Positions 1-12,889 of a stretch of 64,000 bases of DNA are shown here, one piece after another. Location of the stretch: NCBI GenBank assembly GCA_018894105.1, contig CM032121.1, positions 32,840,230-32,904,229 on the forward strand. The letters run 5' to 3'. Below the pieces are notes generated by a model, which made no database searches, was not told where the DNA came from, and saw nothing but the letters and a program-made list of their open reading frames with translations. The position numbers were made by a program, and so were the translations under genes. Positions within the stretch are counted from its first letter, which is position 1, and each line of letters opens with the position of its first letter. Source of the DNA: Jacaranda mimosifolia. Its lineage: Eukaryota > Streptophyta > Magnoliopsida > Lamiales > Bignoniaceae.

Positions 1-1317
1 TAGCATCTATGAATAAGTGCATTTCATTTTTATTGTAGATCACAAACTGAAACATATTAGATTCAAACATAATTGTTCTAAATTTAAAAGATCAATCCTA
101 TAATATTTTTCCTCTCCAGTATACCTCAACTCTTCATATAAGCATTCAAGATAGCTTATTGATATTGTCCTAAGGTCAACATAATCAAAAAGGTACTAAC
201 AGTACTTCCCCAATACTCTATCCTAGGCAAAAAATAAGGTCACCCCATGATGAATTAATAAATTTGTCATGCATTTATTTTTACCTGCAACATATAGAAT
301 AAAAAACAAAAGAAAGTATTCAAAACAGAGCACAACAAGAACAGCCAAAATATATAAAATAGTATCCAATTAAATAAATAAAACAATATCATCCATTTCA
401 TTGGAATTTGTATTCTATAGTACATACAACTTTGTATTCCTCGACCCAACTACAAAAAGGAAAAAGAAAAGAAACCACAAACTGGACCAGGAGACCACAA
501 AGCAAACTACAAGTCGATATGTGAAAGGAATAGTATAACTATTCTAGGGGACCGAAAGACCAAAAATGAAACTTTATAAGAAGCATATTCCTAAAAAACA
601 AAAGAAAACTAAACTACATGCTGCACTGAAATATCAACAAATACATATGAAAAGTTTAAAGGAAACAAAAAACTAATCAGAACCTATTGGTTGAGACCTA
701 ATCAAATACTGTGTCGCTAAAATCTTTGTTGATTGAGCAATGGCTTCTTGAAATTTTATTGATTTCAGATGGAAAACTTTGTCTTTTTGATGAAATTTGA
801 CAAAAAATTTGCAGGGTGGGAGGATAATTTGTTTTAGGGTTTGGGATTGAGAGAATTTAATTTTCAAAATTTAGATATAATGCAAGTGCAATTTTTATTT
901 TCTTATATTTAAACCGACTTGGCTGGTAAATTACGTATAACCGTCCAATGTGGATTTCCTACCTTTTTTTAGTTGATTGGGTGGAATATTTAACACGCAA
1001 GTTGTTCTAGTCAAAAGTTGATGGTAGGACTAATTCTCCAATAGTCCTTTGATATATGGGATCTAATTTAATTGTTTTAGAAAGCCCAGTACTTAAGTTG
1101 CAAATGGGCCTAAGGTTTGTGATCAATACTTAAGTTGGAATACAAATATTCTTATTAAGAAAAATATAAAATTTGCAAGAAAAAAACAAATTGATTTAGT
1201 TTATTTTTCATGTATTTCTTCAAAAAGTTGTGTTCAAGTATATAAGACTATCACAGAAGCTATTATTAAATAAATGTGTCATGTTTCATTTTATAGATAG
1301 ATGTGTTAGTATGTATT
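1..1317. other. AT-rich DNA without a recognised gene
   Basis: No protein family, RNA gene or transposon end could be recognised here. The longest reading frames are short, for example a basic 64-codon minus-strand frame at 673-867 that starts with ATG but has no motif I know. It could be a lone exon, but I see no convincing splice partner. Confidence 0.5.
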
Positions 1318-1659
1318 TGATGCTGCACAGAAATTTGAATTAGAGTCCTTTCTGAAATTCAACAAAGTTTGAGGTTCTTTTCTCTGGAACATAGTGCAAA
1401 GTTTCCAATTCTTATTTTCGTGTTTTTTTTATTGAATGATTTCTTTTGTTAATTTCTTCTTTGGGGTTTAGTATTTATAGTTTTATTTCTTAATGGACCC
1501 GAACCCATATAGAGCGATATTACCCTTCTTGATGGGCTTAATTAATTCAGGCTCTTTGGCCTTTCTAACCTTTCTATTTAATTATTCTCTTTGATTCATT
1601 GAGCCTTTTTTAGTCCTTTAGCTTTTTTACCTTTGTAGACTTAATTAGTCATATCATCA
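1318..1659 (-). mobile_element. Gypsy LTR, third copy of the family at 16143-23482
   Basis: This 342-bp block begins TGATGCTG and ends ATCATCA, the same ends as the two LTRs at 16143-16483 and 23135-23482. It shares with them a 'tttatag' segment, the stretch 'gggctta' and the TATTTATAG box. The sequence just after it (AAGCCCCCTATTTTCA) matches the polypurine-tract side of the element at 16484 onward, so some internal sequence follows the LTR to roughly 1.9 kb. Orientation is therefore minus, with this as the 3' LTR. The rest of the element is gone or replaced by the LTR-like block that follows. No second TSD copy was found. Confidence 0.6.
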
Positions 1660-1959
1660 AGCCCCCTATTTTCAATTTTAAAAGTTAGTTTTCATGTTGA
1701 AAATATAACATATGGTTCACTGTTAATGTTTACTTTATCTTAACTCATTAAAATAAAGTTATTAATTTAATTAGTTTTCAACTTTTACTCAATTTTTATC
1801 TAAGTTGAGGTTCTTCATGTCTCCTTGTTCGGTCATTTCTTGGGAGGCGTCGTGCTAGTAGACTTGCATTCATCTAAAAACTTAAACAAATTCCATGCCT
1901 GATGTTCATCTAAAGGCTAAGGAAAATTTTCTGTTGCATTTGAAGGTAGTAACGAGGCA

Positions 1960-4116
1960 AGGATCCATCCACCATAGAAAATTAAACTTCAAAAGTAACT
2001 AGCATTACCACACCCAAGGATCTAGATTATGCCATAATTCACGATTTAAGGTCAAGATAAAGTACCTTGATTGATTTTCACAAAATCAAATTGGAGATCT
2101 ACCAATAGAAGCTTCTTTAGAGAAGATCTTCCACTCCTTTCTATTAGATTATTCTTTCCACTCCTTTGACCACTTAGGGCAGCAACTTTTGGCCTCAAAA
2201 TGACCACCAAACCATGAGTACACAGTAGCAAAAATCAGCCTCCAAATCTCCAAGACCACCAATTGGATCTTCCTTGAAACACCTCTTTAAAAACTCTTCT
2301 TCAAGTGCTCTTCTTTGTTCACCAACAAAGTAGCACTCCAAATGTAGTGCCTCCACAGGTATCCACATACCTAGCACACTCTAAATCCTCACTCTATAGC
2401 TAGAAAGTAGAATGAAAAAGATGGTGGAATGTGATGGAGAAGTGAGGAGGAAGTTTGGAAGAGAGGGAGAGGTTGGAGCGAATCTAAGAGAGTAGTTACT
2501 TTCCTCAACTATTTGAGAGAATTTGGGAGGAAAAATTAGAGCTCAAGAGGCTGGCCATTTGGTATGATAAGGGGTATTTATAGAGTGGGATGGGTGCATC
2601 TAGAAGCATCTGTCACATACTTCTCACACTTGGGCCACTTACATGCCAACTTGCATGCCAACTGGAATTCTAATTTCCATTAATTAAAATCTAATTTAAT
2701 TGGGAGATTAAAATGCCACCTATTATTTAAATGGACTCTTCCATTTTAATTTTCCCTCCAAACTTAGATTCTTCAATTAATTAAATTAACTCCTTAATTT
2801 AATTAAATCAACTTAACTCTTTAAGTTGATTAAACTAACTAAATTGTCATATGGCTCAAATTAAATTAACACTTCAATTTAATCGGTCTAGTTTAACTAA
2901 TTAAATTATTTGATTAATTTAACACTTTAAATTAATCAAGCTATTATGACCAACTCTTCATTAGTAAACTTGGTCTCTTCCAAACTTGACCAATTAGATT
3001 ATCTAACTCCTTAAATAATTTCTCCAATTCCAATTAGAGTGCTCTAAGCTTTTGTGTATGACCCTTTAGGTTCACTAATTTATTAGACATGGGCTCACAA
3101 CTCTTTGTGATTTAGTGAATATCATATATCCCGATTAGTCTAAACTCTTTTAAAATAATCACTCTTTCAATTAATCTTTATTAATTGAAGAGTACCCAAT
3201 CTCCATAGTCTATGTCTAGCACAAGCTGTGGAGCCCAACCAATTGGATGAGTTAATCTTGGGTGAAACCTTTTCACTTACAATTACCATACAAAAATACA
3301 GTCCTTCTGATTTCTATCTCCCGAAAGAAGCCTAGGGTAAGATATTTGTTGGTTTCCTAATAGTCTCGATAACTATGTATCTATTCTTGATGTTCGATTC
3401 CCATTTTATGACCTCATCTTTGAGAAAGTCCTTTTGTAAATTGTTATACTACCTTGTGCAAGAATTTTTTGGAATTGATCATCCTAGAATACATAAGAGA
3501 TCAACTAGTTCTTCACAAACGAGCGAAATGGATCCCATCTTGGAACTCGCCAACCTCTATACTTAGGTAGCTTGTTCCTAACCTAAGCCCCAAGCAACCC
3601 GCTACGTGGTCGGGACAAAATCAGAGCATAAGGACCTAAATACAAGGTTACCATGGAACCTCAAGTCAAGGGACTAATTATGTGCACTATCGTAAGCTAG
3701 AGAATTTCCCACTATCGACATGCCACTTCTGCTACCTCATTCAGTGAACTTATTCTCTAACAAGCACCTACGAATGTACATTCATGTCTCACATGGATTG
3801 CCCATGAAACAGGGCAATATCTAACTCTTTGGAATATGCATCGTTAGTACAAGTCCATCCAAATCTTAGATACCTTCTCTCATAAGATTCTATTACTTAG
3901 AATATTTAAAATTATGACCATAGAGACTTGTTTCATGATCACCATCATATGCATGACCAAGTCCCGTAGTCTTGTATGATTTAAGGATTTTAACCAAATA
4001 AATGTGAAGAATATCATAAATGCATAAGATGAAGATGACCATTTTATTGAATATCATTCAATCAAGACTGTTACATGGACTTGTTTTATTGCAGGGCACT
4101 ATTCCAACATCATTCA
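1960..4116 (-). mobile_element. Long LTR-like block, probably a solo LTR or remnant
   Basis: On the minus strand this block starts TGTTGGAATAGTGCCCTGCA at 4116 and has a TATA box (CTATAAATACCCC) at about 2570-2583, followed by a pyrimidine-rich leader. A 1.5-kb AT-rich stretch lies upstream of that TATA box. This layout fits the U3-R-U5 plan of a long plant LTR. No gag, protease or RT is attached on either side, so it is probably a solo LTR or a remnant. The left boundary is uncertain because I found no clear CA end or target-site duplication. Family assignment was not possible by eye. Confidence 0.4.
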
Positions 4117-6577
4117 TCTAAGGTGTTCTATCGCAACTTACATTTCTAACCAAATGGAGTTGGTGAAGTAGGTTGACAGGAGCTATCATTTTATAAACTG
4201 ATCATTCATCAACTCAATAAGGACAAATAAGGTTAGTAAGTTCCACTTTGCATCTGTTGCCCTACTGCACACACTGTTATCACCCCTTACCATCTAGTAC
4301 CATAAATGTCAATTTTACGATTTTTTAAATGGATTAATGTCTATAGGGGATTATAACTAAAACTACATACAATTAAGAAAAAGTTTGGAGATTTCCATAA
4401 AGGATAACATGTGTGTTGGTGCGCATCGATTAAGAAATGCTGTGTATTACAGTGGTTATTTTATTGACCTAGTATTAAACCTAAAATTTAATGCGGGGAT
4501 CATCCTAATTGAATCTCATTAATTATGATTAAGTCAAGGATTAACAAAAAAAAAAAAAAAAAATTTATCATAGCATAATTTACATTATTGAAACTATCCT
4601 TAGGCCTTATTCTGTATGATACTTTAAAATCCAAAAACAAGATAATAGGGACTGTTTTTCAACCCACTTTAAATATTATTTTGATATTTTCCCTAAATAT
4701 ACTAGCGAATTGAACTCCCATCACAAAAACATAATGCATAAAACCAATCTATGCATGGAATAATATTCTTATAGAATAATGAATCAATATTTTACATATT
4801 AAAGCTTGCAGATTTATGTCCTTAAAAAGGTATCAAATATTCACCGTCATGACAAAACTAAGTGATGCTAAAGCAAGGTCCTTATACAAACAGTAAACAA
4901 AAATTTAAAACTTCTAAATAACATTGAATTTACGGTCAACACTGATGTAGGATAACTGTATTGTCAAGTAAGAATAAACAAATATGGGACAAACTATCCC
5001 AAACAAATTAAAAATAAATGGCCTTAAACCTACAATATTGATATATGGAATGAAGACAATTACATGGGGAAGTTTACGATAACATTCAACTCCGATATAT
5101 ATTGTAGGAACTTATATTTCAGGATTATAGGGTTGTGTGTTTGATAAACTTTTATCTCAATTTCCTTTTCTTCAATTAATAAATTTTTTGAAAAATTTGT
5201 TTTCCTTGATATTTTTATGGAAATTGGCATTTCTTTTTTTTTTTTTTTTCGTTTAGTCACAAAAATTCTTGTTCCAAATAGATTGTTAATCTAACTTTGT
5301 GTGTTTGCAAATTGGATCATTGATTCATAAAAAAATTTCAAGTATGGAATGATGATTTTTTTTAATCTTGTTAGCACGTCAGATGTAGTTATAGACAAAA
5401 TAGGAAATCCAAGCCTCCATTTGATTGTTCATATGTGTTTTGTTCTGTGAGTAATCTTCATAATATGTCAAATGAAAGGCTTCAGTTTTACTATTTGCTT
5501 ATGTATACCTAATTGGTTATTACTCATTTATGCATATAATTTAAAATATTTTAAAGAAACAATATCCCAGAAGCTCAACTACAATGGCAAGTGGCAACTG
5601 TATGCATGAAAAAGTAAAAACTAAAAACGAATTACATACTTATGCTAATGATTTTTCCTGGGAATTTCCAGCGCTCTTTCAATATGAACTGGATATTTTT
5701 CTGGATTTCTTGATGAATTTCTAGAATTGATGTTTATAATTAATTGTTCCTCTAGATTTATGTGCATATCAGTGCTTATTCACATTATATTTGATTAATG
5801 TATTTTGATATGATTTAGAAATGGATTTAAGTTCATACACATTTCCTAAACACTCCAAAACAAGTCATGAACTATATTTACCTACAGTTTACGAAGACAA
5901 ACGTTAACTTATTTTTATGTAATACCTATATACTACTTTCTAATAATAAACATTGAAACCAATATAATATTCCTCTATATCATTGTTTATAAGACAAAAC
6001 TCTCATATCTACAAACATACCCTTTGCTTATTTACTGAACTAACAAAAAGAATATATATCTTTAAAAGTAACATGCAAATAGAGGGGATTGCACCGAAAA
6101 ATCAAGCCATTTTTAGCATGCCCGTGAATTTTTTTGGGTAAAAGTGAATATCAACAGATCTCGTCCTAAAGTAAAGAGATTTTAAGGCAAAACACATAAA
6201 AACAACATGTTCATATGCATGCCATGTGAATACGTAGAAGAAAATTTTGAAATCAAGCCACTCAAAATGGTTTTTCAACAGATCTTAAGGTATCATAAAA
6301 TTGCCTTTTGTGTCCTCATTTAATCTGACTGTACGCTAACCCCAATAAAAAGAGAAAACTCTAATCTGACTGTAGGTTTTACCTTCAATCGTTTCGTCGG
6401 ATTTCTCAGTGGATTGATTTCACTGGATGAAGAAATGCTTGGGTGGGAGAAGTTTTTTATACAAATAAGAGTGTGCAGTGTGAAGTATGGTTTTTCATAT
6501 GGTGTAAATGAGGAAGAGTAATTTGGGCAAAACTGAACGACAAGCTACTGACAGTGAAAAGACGGTTCGTGTCTAAA
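4117..6577. other. AT-rich DNA without a recognised gene
   Basis: Nothing could be assigned in this stretch. It contains A/T runs (for example about 4545-4561 and 5231-5249) and only short reading frames. A slightly more GC-rich patch near 6360-6470 could be an exon on the minus strand followed by a GTAAAA donor, but there is no supporting motif. Confidence 0.45.
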
Positions 6578-6582
6578 GATAA

Positions 6583-7884
6583 TGTTAACCCCTTGATGAT
6601 TTACATTATTTTGATTATGACAAAATTACATTCCCAGAATTATATGTTGAAAGCATGAATATCTTTCCATATTATCTATTAGAATCTATTTACGCGTTAT
6701 CTGCTGGAATCTATTTACGTGTTGGAATTTACTTTCTATAATTAAAAGATTTCATAAAGATTCTAGTTTGATTCACATCTCTATAACTTATGAAAGAAAT
6801 CATATCATGCTAAAATCATTGATACATCCGCAATTTAAGGAACAAATGCATGTTTACTAAAATATCTTGTTTTCTTATTTAATTCCAACAGACATTTACC
6901 TTAATAAGAACTTATAGCTGTTGGACATAATCATATAAAAGCAAAATTATGCATCATTGTAAATATAGAATCACTAAGTCAGGAAAGAACTTCCTTAAGT
7001 GTCTTGAGGAGTTGTGTGATATTCTCATACACGTTTTGTGCTTAAGTGTTGATATCTCCTTGCTCTACGTGTGTTTTTGAGGGACCTTGTGGTGAAAAAG
7101 GTCAAGTGGAGTTTGCCTTTGTTGGACCTTGGAGAGATGAGAACAAGGCGGCTTGTGTCTTGAAGGACATAGTAGTGAAGAGGGACGAGAGTCATACCTG
7201 CTCTCGAGGGACCCCGTGAAGAGAACAATCGACACTTCGTTGCTCTAAAGACCTCTAGGTGAAGAAACCAGTAGGGCGGTACTATCTGAAATCTTCTGCA
7301 GTGTTCTTGGTTTCAGTTTGGAAAAAGAGACTAGAGTTTGCCGTACGAAATGGCAGCAATTCGTGCATCAATCCACAGAGGTTGTGCAAGTAAATCTAGT
7401 GGAAGTTCCCCCGAGCCTATTCACAAGCAGCTAGTTTTACACTGCTCTGGAATCTGCCTCATCCCATCTGGAATTCCAATTTAGCTCTTTGCGAAGAGCT
7501 GGTTTTTCACCCTACTAAGGTGTTTGTAATCCTTTTACTTTTCTTACTGTCAAATTACTACTAATACTTGTAAAAACATTCTTACATATTAATTAATTTG
7601 ACAGGTTCAAAATCCTAAGTGAAAACTTAGATAGAGGAATAGGCTTATCGAACCTCTATAAATACCAGTGTCCATTTTCTACTATTTTATCGCTTTATCT
7701 TTCACTGCTCTGGCTGGTAGTTGAACTGGTACTTACAAAATTCTAATCGGTAATTAAAACAGTTTTTTTCAAAAGACTTAAACTATTTTGAAAGGCTAAA
7801 AAGAATTTTGACTGATAAACTTCCACTGCATTAAAATCCCTTAGGCCTAATTCACCCCCCCTCTTAAGCTTATAATCACTTACA
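6583..7884 (+). repeat. 5' LTR of the SIRE-like Copia element
   Basis: This LTR is 1302 bp long and starts TGTTAAC. It matches the right LTR over its whole length apart from substitutions and a segment of about 200 bp (roughly 6825-7025) that the right copy lacks. It ends ATCACTTACA directly before the primer binding site. Confidence 0.85.
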
Positions 7885-7886
7885 AT

Positions 7887-7899
7887 TGGCATCTGAGCA
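7887..7899 (+). promoter_or_regulatory. Primer binding site of the Copia element
   Basis: TTGGCATCTGAGC, starting 2 bases after the LTR end, resembles the common plant Copia site TGGTATCAGAGC, which is complementary to the 3' part of initiator tRNA-Met. Two mismatches are visible. Confidence 0.7.
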
Positions 7900-8990
7900 T
7901 TAGTTCTCTATATTATGGTGTAACTAACAGAGTAAAAGATCCTACTGCTACTAACACTCTTGATGTTTTTGGTGAAGGGCAATCGCACAACCGCCCTCCA
8001 TTGTTTGATGGTTCCAATTATGGTACATGGAAAAATCGGATGCAAAAATACATAATTACCCTGAATTTTAATTTATGGGACATGGTTAGCGAGGGTCAAC
8101 TATTCCAACAAAATTAGTTGATGGACAGATAGTTCCAAAGGAGCGATGTGAATTTACCAATAACGATAAAAAGGCCATCTCAATGAATGTTAGGGCCAAA
8201 CATATTCTGTCGTGTGCTCTCTCCAAAAAGAAGTACGATCGAGTCAATACATGCTCTATAACAAAGCAAATGTAGGAAATGTTACAAGTAAACCATGAAG
8301 GTACCAGTCAGGTTCAAGAAGAGAGGATTGCTCTTCTCATTCACAAGTATGAAATATTCTAGATGAAACCTGATGAGATCATTGGTCATATTTACGCACG
8401 TTTCATGAAAATTATAAATCCTAAGTTCACATTTGGTAGAACTATAAACGAGGATGAGCAAGTCCGGAAGATTCTTAGATAGTTTCCCAAGGAATGGATG
8501 CCAAAAGTTAATGCTATAGAAAGCTCGTGATCTTAGCATGATGACAATGGGTGAATTAATTGGATCTCTAGCATCCCATGAGATGACACTCTTAAATAAA
8601 GATGATGTTTTGGAAACAAAAGCCAAAGAGAATATTGCTTTTAATACTGGTCATGATTCTGATTCGGAACTTCAAGAAGATCTTGATGAGGATCAGGTTG
8701 AGGCTGAAATCGTTCTAATTTCTGGGAGATTAAAGTAACTGACAAACCTCAAAAGGAAATTTCAGAACAACATATCACAACCAAAACGAATCAGTCCAGA
8801 AACTCAAAGTACCAAACCACCTCGCTGCTACGAATGTAATGAAATTGGACACATAAAACCAGATTGTCCTAAATTGAGGAAAAATGCAAGACAAGCCAAA
8901 GCTAAGGCGATAGCAACAACATGAGACGAATCCAATGGTCAACAATTTGACAATGAAGAGAATTGCTTCATGGTAAATCAAGTAAGTATC
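7900..8990 (+). pseudogene. Copia gag (UBN2-type) with zinc knuckle, broken
   Basis: The capsid-like protein begins with the conserved 'PPLFDGSNYGTWKNRM' stretch at about 7993-8043. It continues through a UBN2-like middle that is split over several frames with stops. The nucleocapsid zinc knuckle is clear at 8826-8867 with C-x2-C-x4-H-x4-C spacing (CYECNEIGHIKPDC). A short acidic segment lies between the two. Such proteins package the element RNA. Frame breaks mean no full-length product can be made from this copy. Confidence 0.8.
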
Positions 8991-9539
8991 TCTTCATGTT
9001 CTGATTATAATCCAATGATGAAATTGACATTGATGAGAATGTGAAAATATTACTTAAGCTTTATGAAATTCGTGTCAGAATGCTTATTGATAAAAATAAA
9101 ACTTTGCAAAAAAAAAAAGTGAATTATTTGCAGGAAGAACTAGATAGGGCTTATAAAGATAAGTTCGAAATACAAATGGATAGAAATAAAGAGACCCTTG
9201 ATACTGAATGCAAAAGAAAATGAATGTTTGATTCACCAAAGAGAATAATTCTTTGAAGAAACAAATTGAAAACATGAGCCGTGAAATCAAAGGAAAAATG
9301 ATTGTTGAAGAATGCTTGCATACCGAAGATGATCTGGGTGAATGTTCCACAAGTGTTAAACACACATATATGCATGTTCCACCTAGACATAATGCTAAAA
9401 ACAGCCGAAAATTTAAAAACTGCATGAATAAAAAAAATACCAAACCAATTTCTCAAGTTTGTTTGGGTAAGAATATTATTTGTTCTAACCACGAAGGACC
9501 TAATATAGTTTGGGGACTTAAAACAAACTGATTTCTTAC

Positions 9540-10750
9540 ATGTTCATGCCAAGGAACATTCTTGGAAACAGAAGTGGTACTTAGATAGCAGATGTTCTAG
9601 GCATATGATGAGGGATGCATCCATGTTCCTTAAACTTAACAATTGTTCTGCATGAAATGTTCTCTATGCAGACAACACAAAAGGATGTATAATAGGTAAA
9701 GGTACCATTAGTAAGAAGATTGGTACTTCTATTGATAATGTATGGCTTGTTCAGGGTCTTAAGCATAACTTGCCTAGTATCAATCAACTATGTGATAAAG
9801 GTTATGAGGTTAAATTTCATCCTTCTAACTGTGTTATTAAGCAAAATGAGAAAGTGGTTTTTACTACTAGCAGGGATGGAAATGTTTATTATATAACCCT
9901 TGATGATTTAACCTATCAAAATGTGAGGTGTTTAGCTATTTCAGATAAAGAATGCTGGAAATGGTATCAGAGAATGGGCCACGTAAACATGAAACTTATA
10001 CCTTATCTCACAAAGAAGGATCTTGTCAAAGGGGTACCTAAGTTACACTTTTCCAAGAACAGGATATGTGATGCATGCCAAAAGGGAAAGCAAATGCGAA
10101 CATCTTTCAAACCAAAGAATGAGGTCACAACTTCCAAGCCACTGGAACTTCTACATATTGACCTATTCAGACCTATGAAAACCGCTTCCCTTGGAGGTAA
10201 AAGATATGTGTTTGTCATTGTAGATGATTATACTCATTTTATGTGGGTCTATTCCTTGCTCATAAAAATAATGCTCTAAATGCTTCCATTCCACTCACTA
10301 AAAGGATTCAAAATGAAAAGGGTTATTTTATTAAGAAAATTCGAAGTGACCTTGGAACTGAGTTTGATGAGATAAACTTTAATTTTTTTGTGAAGAACTT
10401 TGTTACGTTCATGCTTTTTCTGCTCCTAAGACACCCCAACAAAATGGGGTAGTTGAAAGGAAAAAATGGATTTTGTAAGAAGTTTCTAGAACTGTGCTTA
10501 ATGAATATGATCTTCCAAAATTCTTTTGGGGTGAAGCCATGAATACGGCTTGTTATGTGTCAAATTGTGTTTTCTTAAGACTACTTTTGAGAAAAATTCC
10601 ATATGAACTGTGGCATGGTAAAGTTCCAAATATTTCTTATTTTTGTGCCTTTGGTTCAATTGTTACATTCTAAATTATAGAGATTATTTGACAAAGTTTG
10701 ATTCCAAAGTTGATGAAGCTAGCTTTGTTGGTTACTTAATGCAAAGCAAA
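9540..10750 (+). pseudogene. Copia protease and integrase region, broken
   Basis: The protease motif reads WYLDSRCSRHM from 9575. The family normally has D-S-G, so the glycine next to the catalytic Asp is Arg here. From 9770 to 10279 one frame holds the pre-integrase and integrase start. The zinc-binding HHCC has WYQRMGH, so its first His is lost, while CDACQKGKQ is kept. The integrase core follows: LLHIDLF for the first Asp, KIRSDLGTEFD for the second Asp, and PQQNGVVERKKW for the Glu near 10430-10470. These lie in different frames. The integrase would insert cDNA into the genome, but this copy is inactive. Confidence 0.8.
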
Positions 10751-10999
10751 GCCCATTGTGTATTTAATAAGAGGAAAAGAATGGTTCAAGAATCCATGCA
10801 TGTTACGTTTGATGAAACTAACCCATCTAACGCCAAGGAAACATTTATCAAAGAAATTGCAGGATTCAAAGAACCAGTTAAGATTTTGGACCTTGAGCTA
10901 TCGACATCAAATTAAGAGAAACCAGAATTATTTGAGGAAATCCTACTGACGAACCTGATTCCAATGAATCAGTAAAAAGGGCTAAACAAATAACCAAAA

Positions 11000-12600
11000 A
11001 GTTTAAACATGCTTCCAGTCACCTTACTGACAAAATCATTGAAGATCCTCAAGCTAAAATAACTACCAGATCCAAAGCCAGACAATTTCCACCAGATGAA
11101 TCCAACTATGCTCTCATTTCAATGATTGAACCTAAAGATGTCAAAGAGGCACTAAAAGATCCATTTTGGATTAAAGCAATGAAGGAAGAATTAACTCGGT
11201 TTGAAAAGAATAAAGTCTGAAACCTCATAGAACAACCATCAGACCATCCAGTCATTGGCACCAAGTGGGTGTTCAAAAATAAGTTAGATATTACTGGTAG
11301 AGTTACAAGGAATAAAGCCAGACTGGTAGCAAAAGGCTACAATCAACAAGAGAGTATTGACCATAGTGAAACATTTGCTCCAGTTGCAAGATTAGAATTT
11401 ATTAGAATGCTTCTTGCCTTTGCATCTCATAAAAAGTTTATGCTCTATCAAATGGACGTAAAAAGTGCTTTTCTAAACGAATTCATAAAAGAAGAAGTTT
11501 GTGTTGAGCAACCTCCTGGTTTCGAAAATCAAAACATTTCTCATTATGTTTTTAAATTGACAAAGGTTTTATATGGACTAAAACAAGCCCCTAGAGCTTG
11601 GTATGATCAATTGAGTAAATTTCTCATACACAATGATTTTTCTATTGGAATATTAGATACCACATTGTTCCAAGCACCAAGAAAATAATTCTCTTATTGT
11701 TCAAATCTATGCCGATGATATTATTTTTTCTTCTACTAATGATCTACTTTGTCAAGAGTTTGCCGAGAAAATGAAATAGGAATTTGAGATTAGCTTAACG
11801 GGAGAGCTCAATTTTTTCTTGGGACTTCAAGTGAATCAAACCTAGAAAAGGATATTCATCTCGCAAGAAAAGTATATAATGGAGCTTCTAAAGAAGTTCG
11901 GAATGAGCGAATGCAACCCTGCAACCATTCCCATGAGCACAAATACCAGACTAGAACTTGATGAGGACGATAAGAGTGTAGATGAGAAAGTTTGCAGAGG
12001 TATGATTGGTAGTTTACTTTATTTAACTGCAAGCCGTCCAAATATTATGTTTTCAACATGCTTATGTGCTAGATTCCAATATGATCCAAAGGAATCTCAT
12101 TTGAATGTTGTTAAAAGAATATTAAAATATCTTAAGGGAACATCTAACTGTGGCTTATGATATCTATATTCTGAATCTTTTAATTTCATAAGGTATTTTG
12201 ATATGGATTATGCTGGTTGCGAGATAGATAGGAAAAGTACCAGTAGTGGTTGTCAACTACTGGAAAATTGCCTAGTTTCATAGTGCAGTAAAAAGCAATT
12301 GTTGCACCCAGGTATTATGGACAAAGCGCAATTTATATAATTTTGGTATTGATGTGCCTTGCATGCCCATTTTATGTGATAGTTTTAGTGCTATTAGCAT
12401 TTCCAAAAATTCAGTATTGCATTCACACACAAAACACATTGAAATTAAATATCATTTCTTGCGTGATCATCTAACTAAAGGAGATATATCAATTGATTTT
12501 GTCCCTACAAAAAATCAGCTTGTGGATATTTTTATCAAAGCTTTGGAAGAAAAAAAAATTGTGTACATTAGAGAAAAATCAGGAATCAAATCAAAATGGC
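11000..12600 (+). pseudogene. Copia reverse transcriptase and RNase H, broken
   Basis: A frame at 11269-11688 holds the RVT_2 fingers and palm, with [21 protein letters not shown] and [12 protein letters not shown]. The catalytic YADDI motif follows at about 11709 after a frameshift, then LNFFLGLQV and SRPNIMFSTC at 11800-12060. RNase H starts near 12190 with YFDMDYAG and KSTSSG. The expected segment around STAEAEY is missing and a shortened sequence joins SKKQLL to the C-terminal KHIEIKYHFLRDHLTKG. The C-terminal end (VDIFIKALEE) is near 12520-12550. Loss of the central RNase H acidic residues alone would disable the enzyme. Confidence 0.85.
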
Positions 12601-12889
12601 AGTTATTATGCATTCAAATTAACTATATCTCTTCCATTTTCAATATGTAATTTTTTGTGCCTCAAAAATCAGCTATTTAATTCATGATTCTTTTCGTTTT
12701 TCAAAAAACTCATTTTCTCCTAACTTGCCATTTCTTCTTCCCATTCACAAAAAAGAAAAACCCTTCTTTTTCTTTGTCAAAGAACCTTCTTTCCTTATAA
12801 GCAAAAAATAACCATGCCTTTATTCCTCCAAGAAAAAACACTTATCATCTCCTTCTAAACCCGTTCATGTTTAGATTTGAAAGCTCCTA

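Noticed and set aside
6360..6470. Possible minus-strand exon with GTAAAA donor
   Set aside because: No matching acceptor, motif or coding neighbour was found, so it is not listed as a gene.
7025..7228. Minus-strand frame in the left Copia LTR
   Set aside because: It lies inside the LTR opposite to the element's direction, is partly repeated in the other LTR, and has no domain.
8282..9492. Minus-strand frames of 113-119 codons
   Set aside because: They run antisense to the gag region of the Copia element and mirror its codon structure, so they are shadows.
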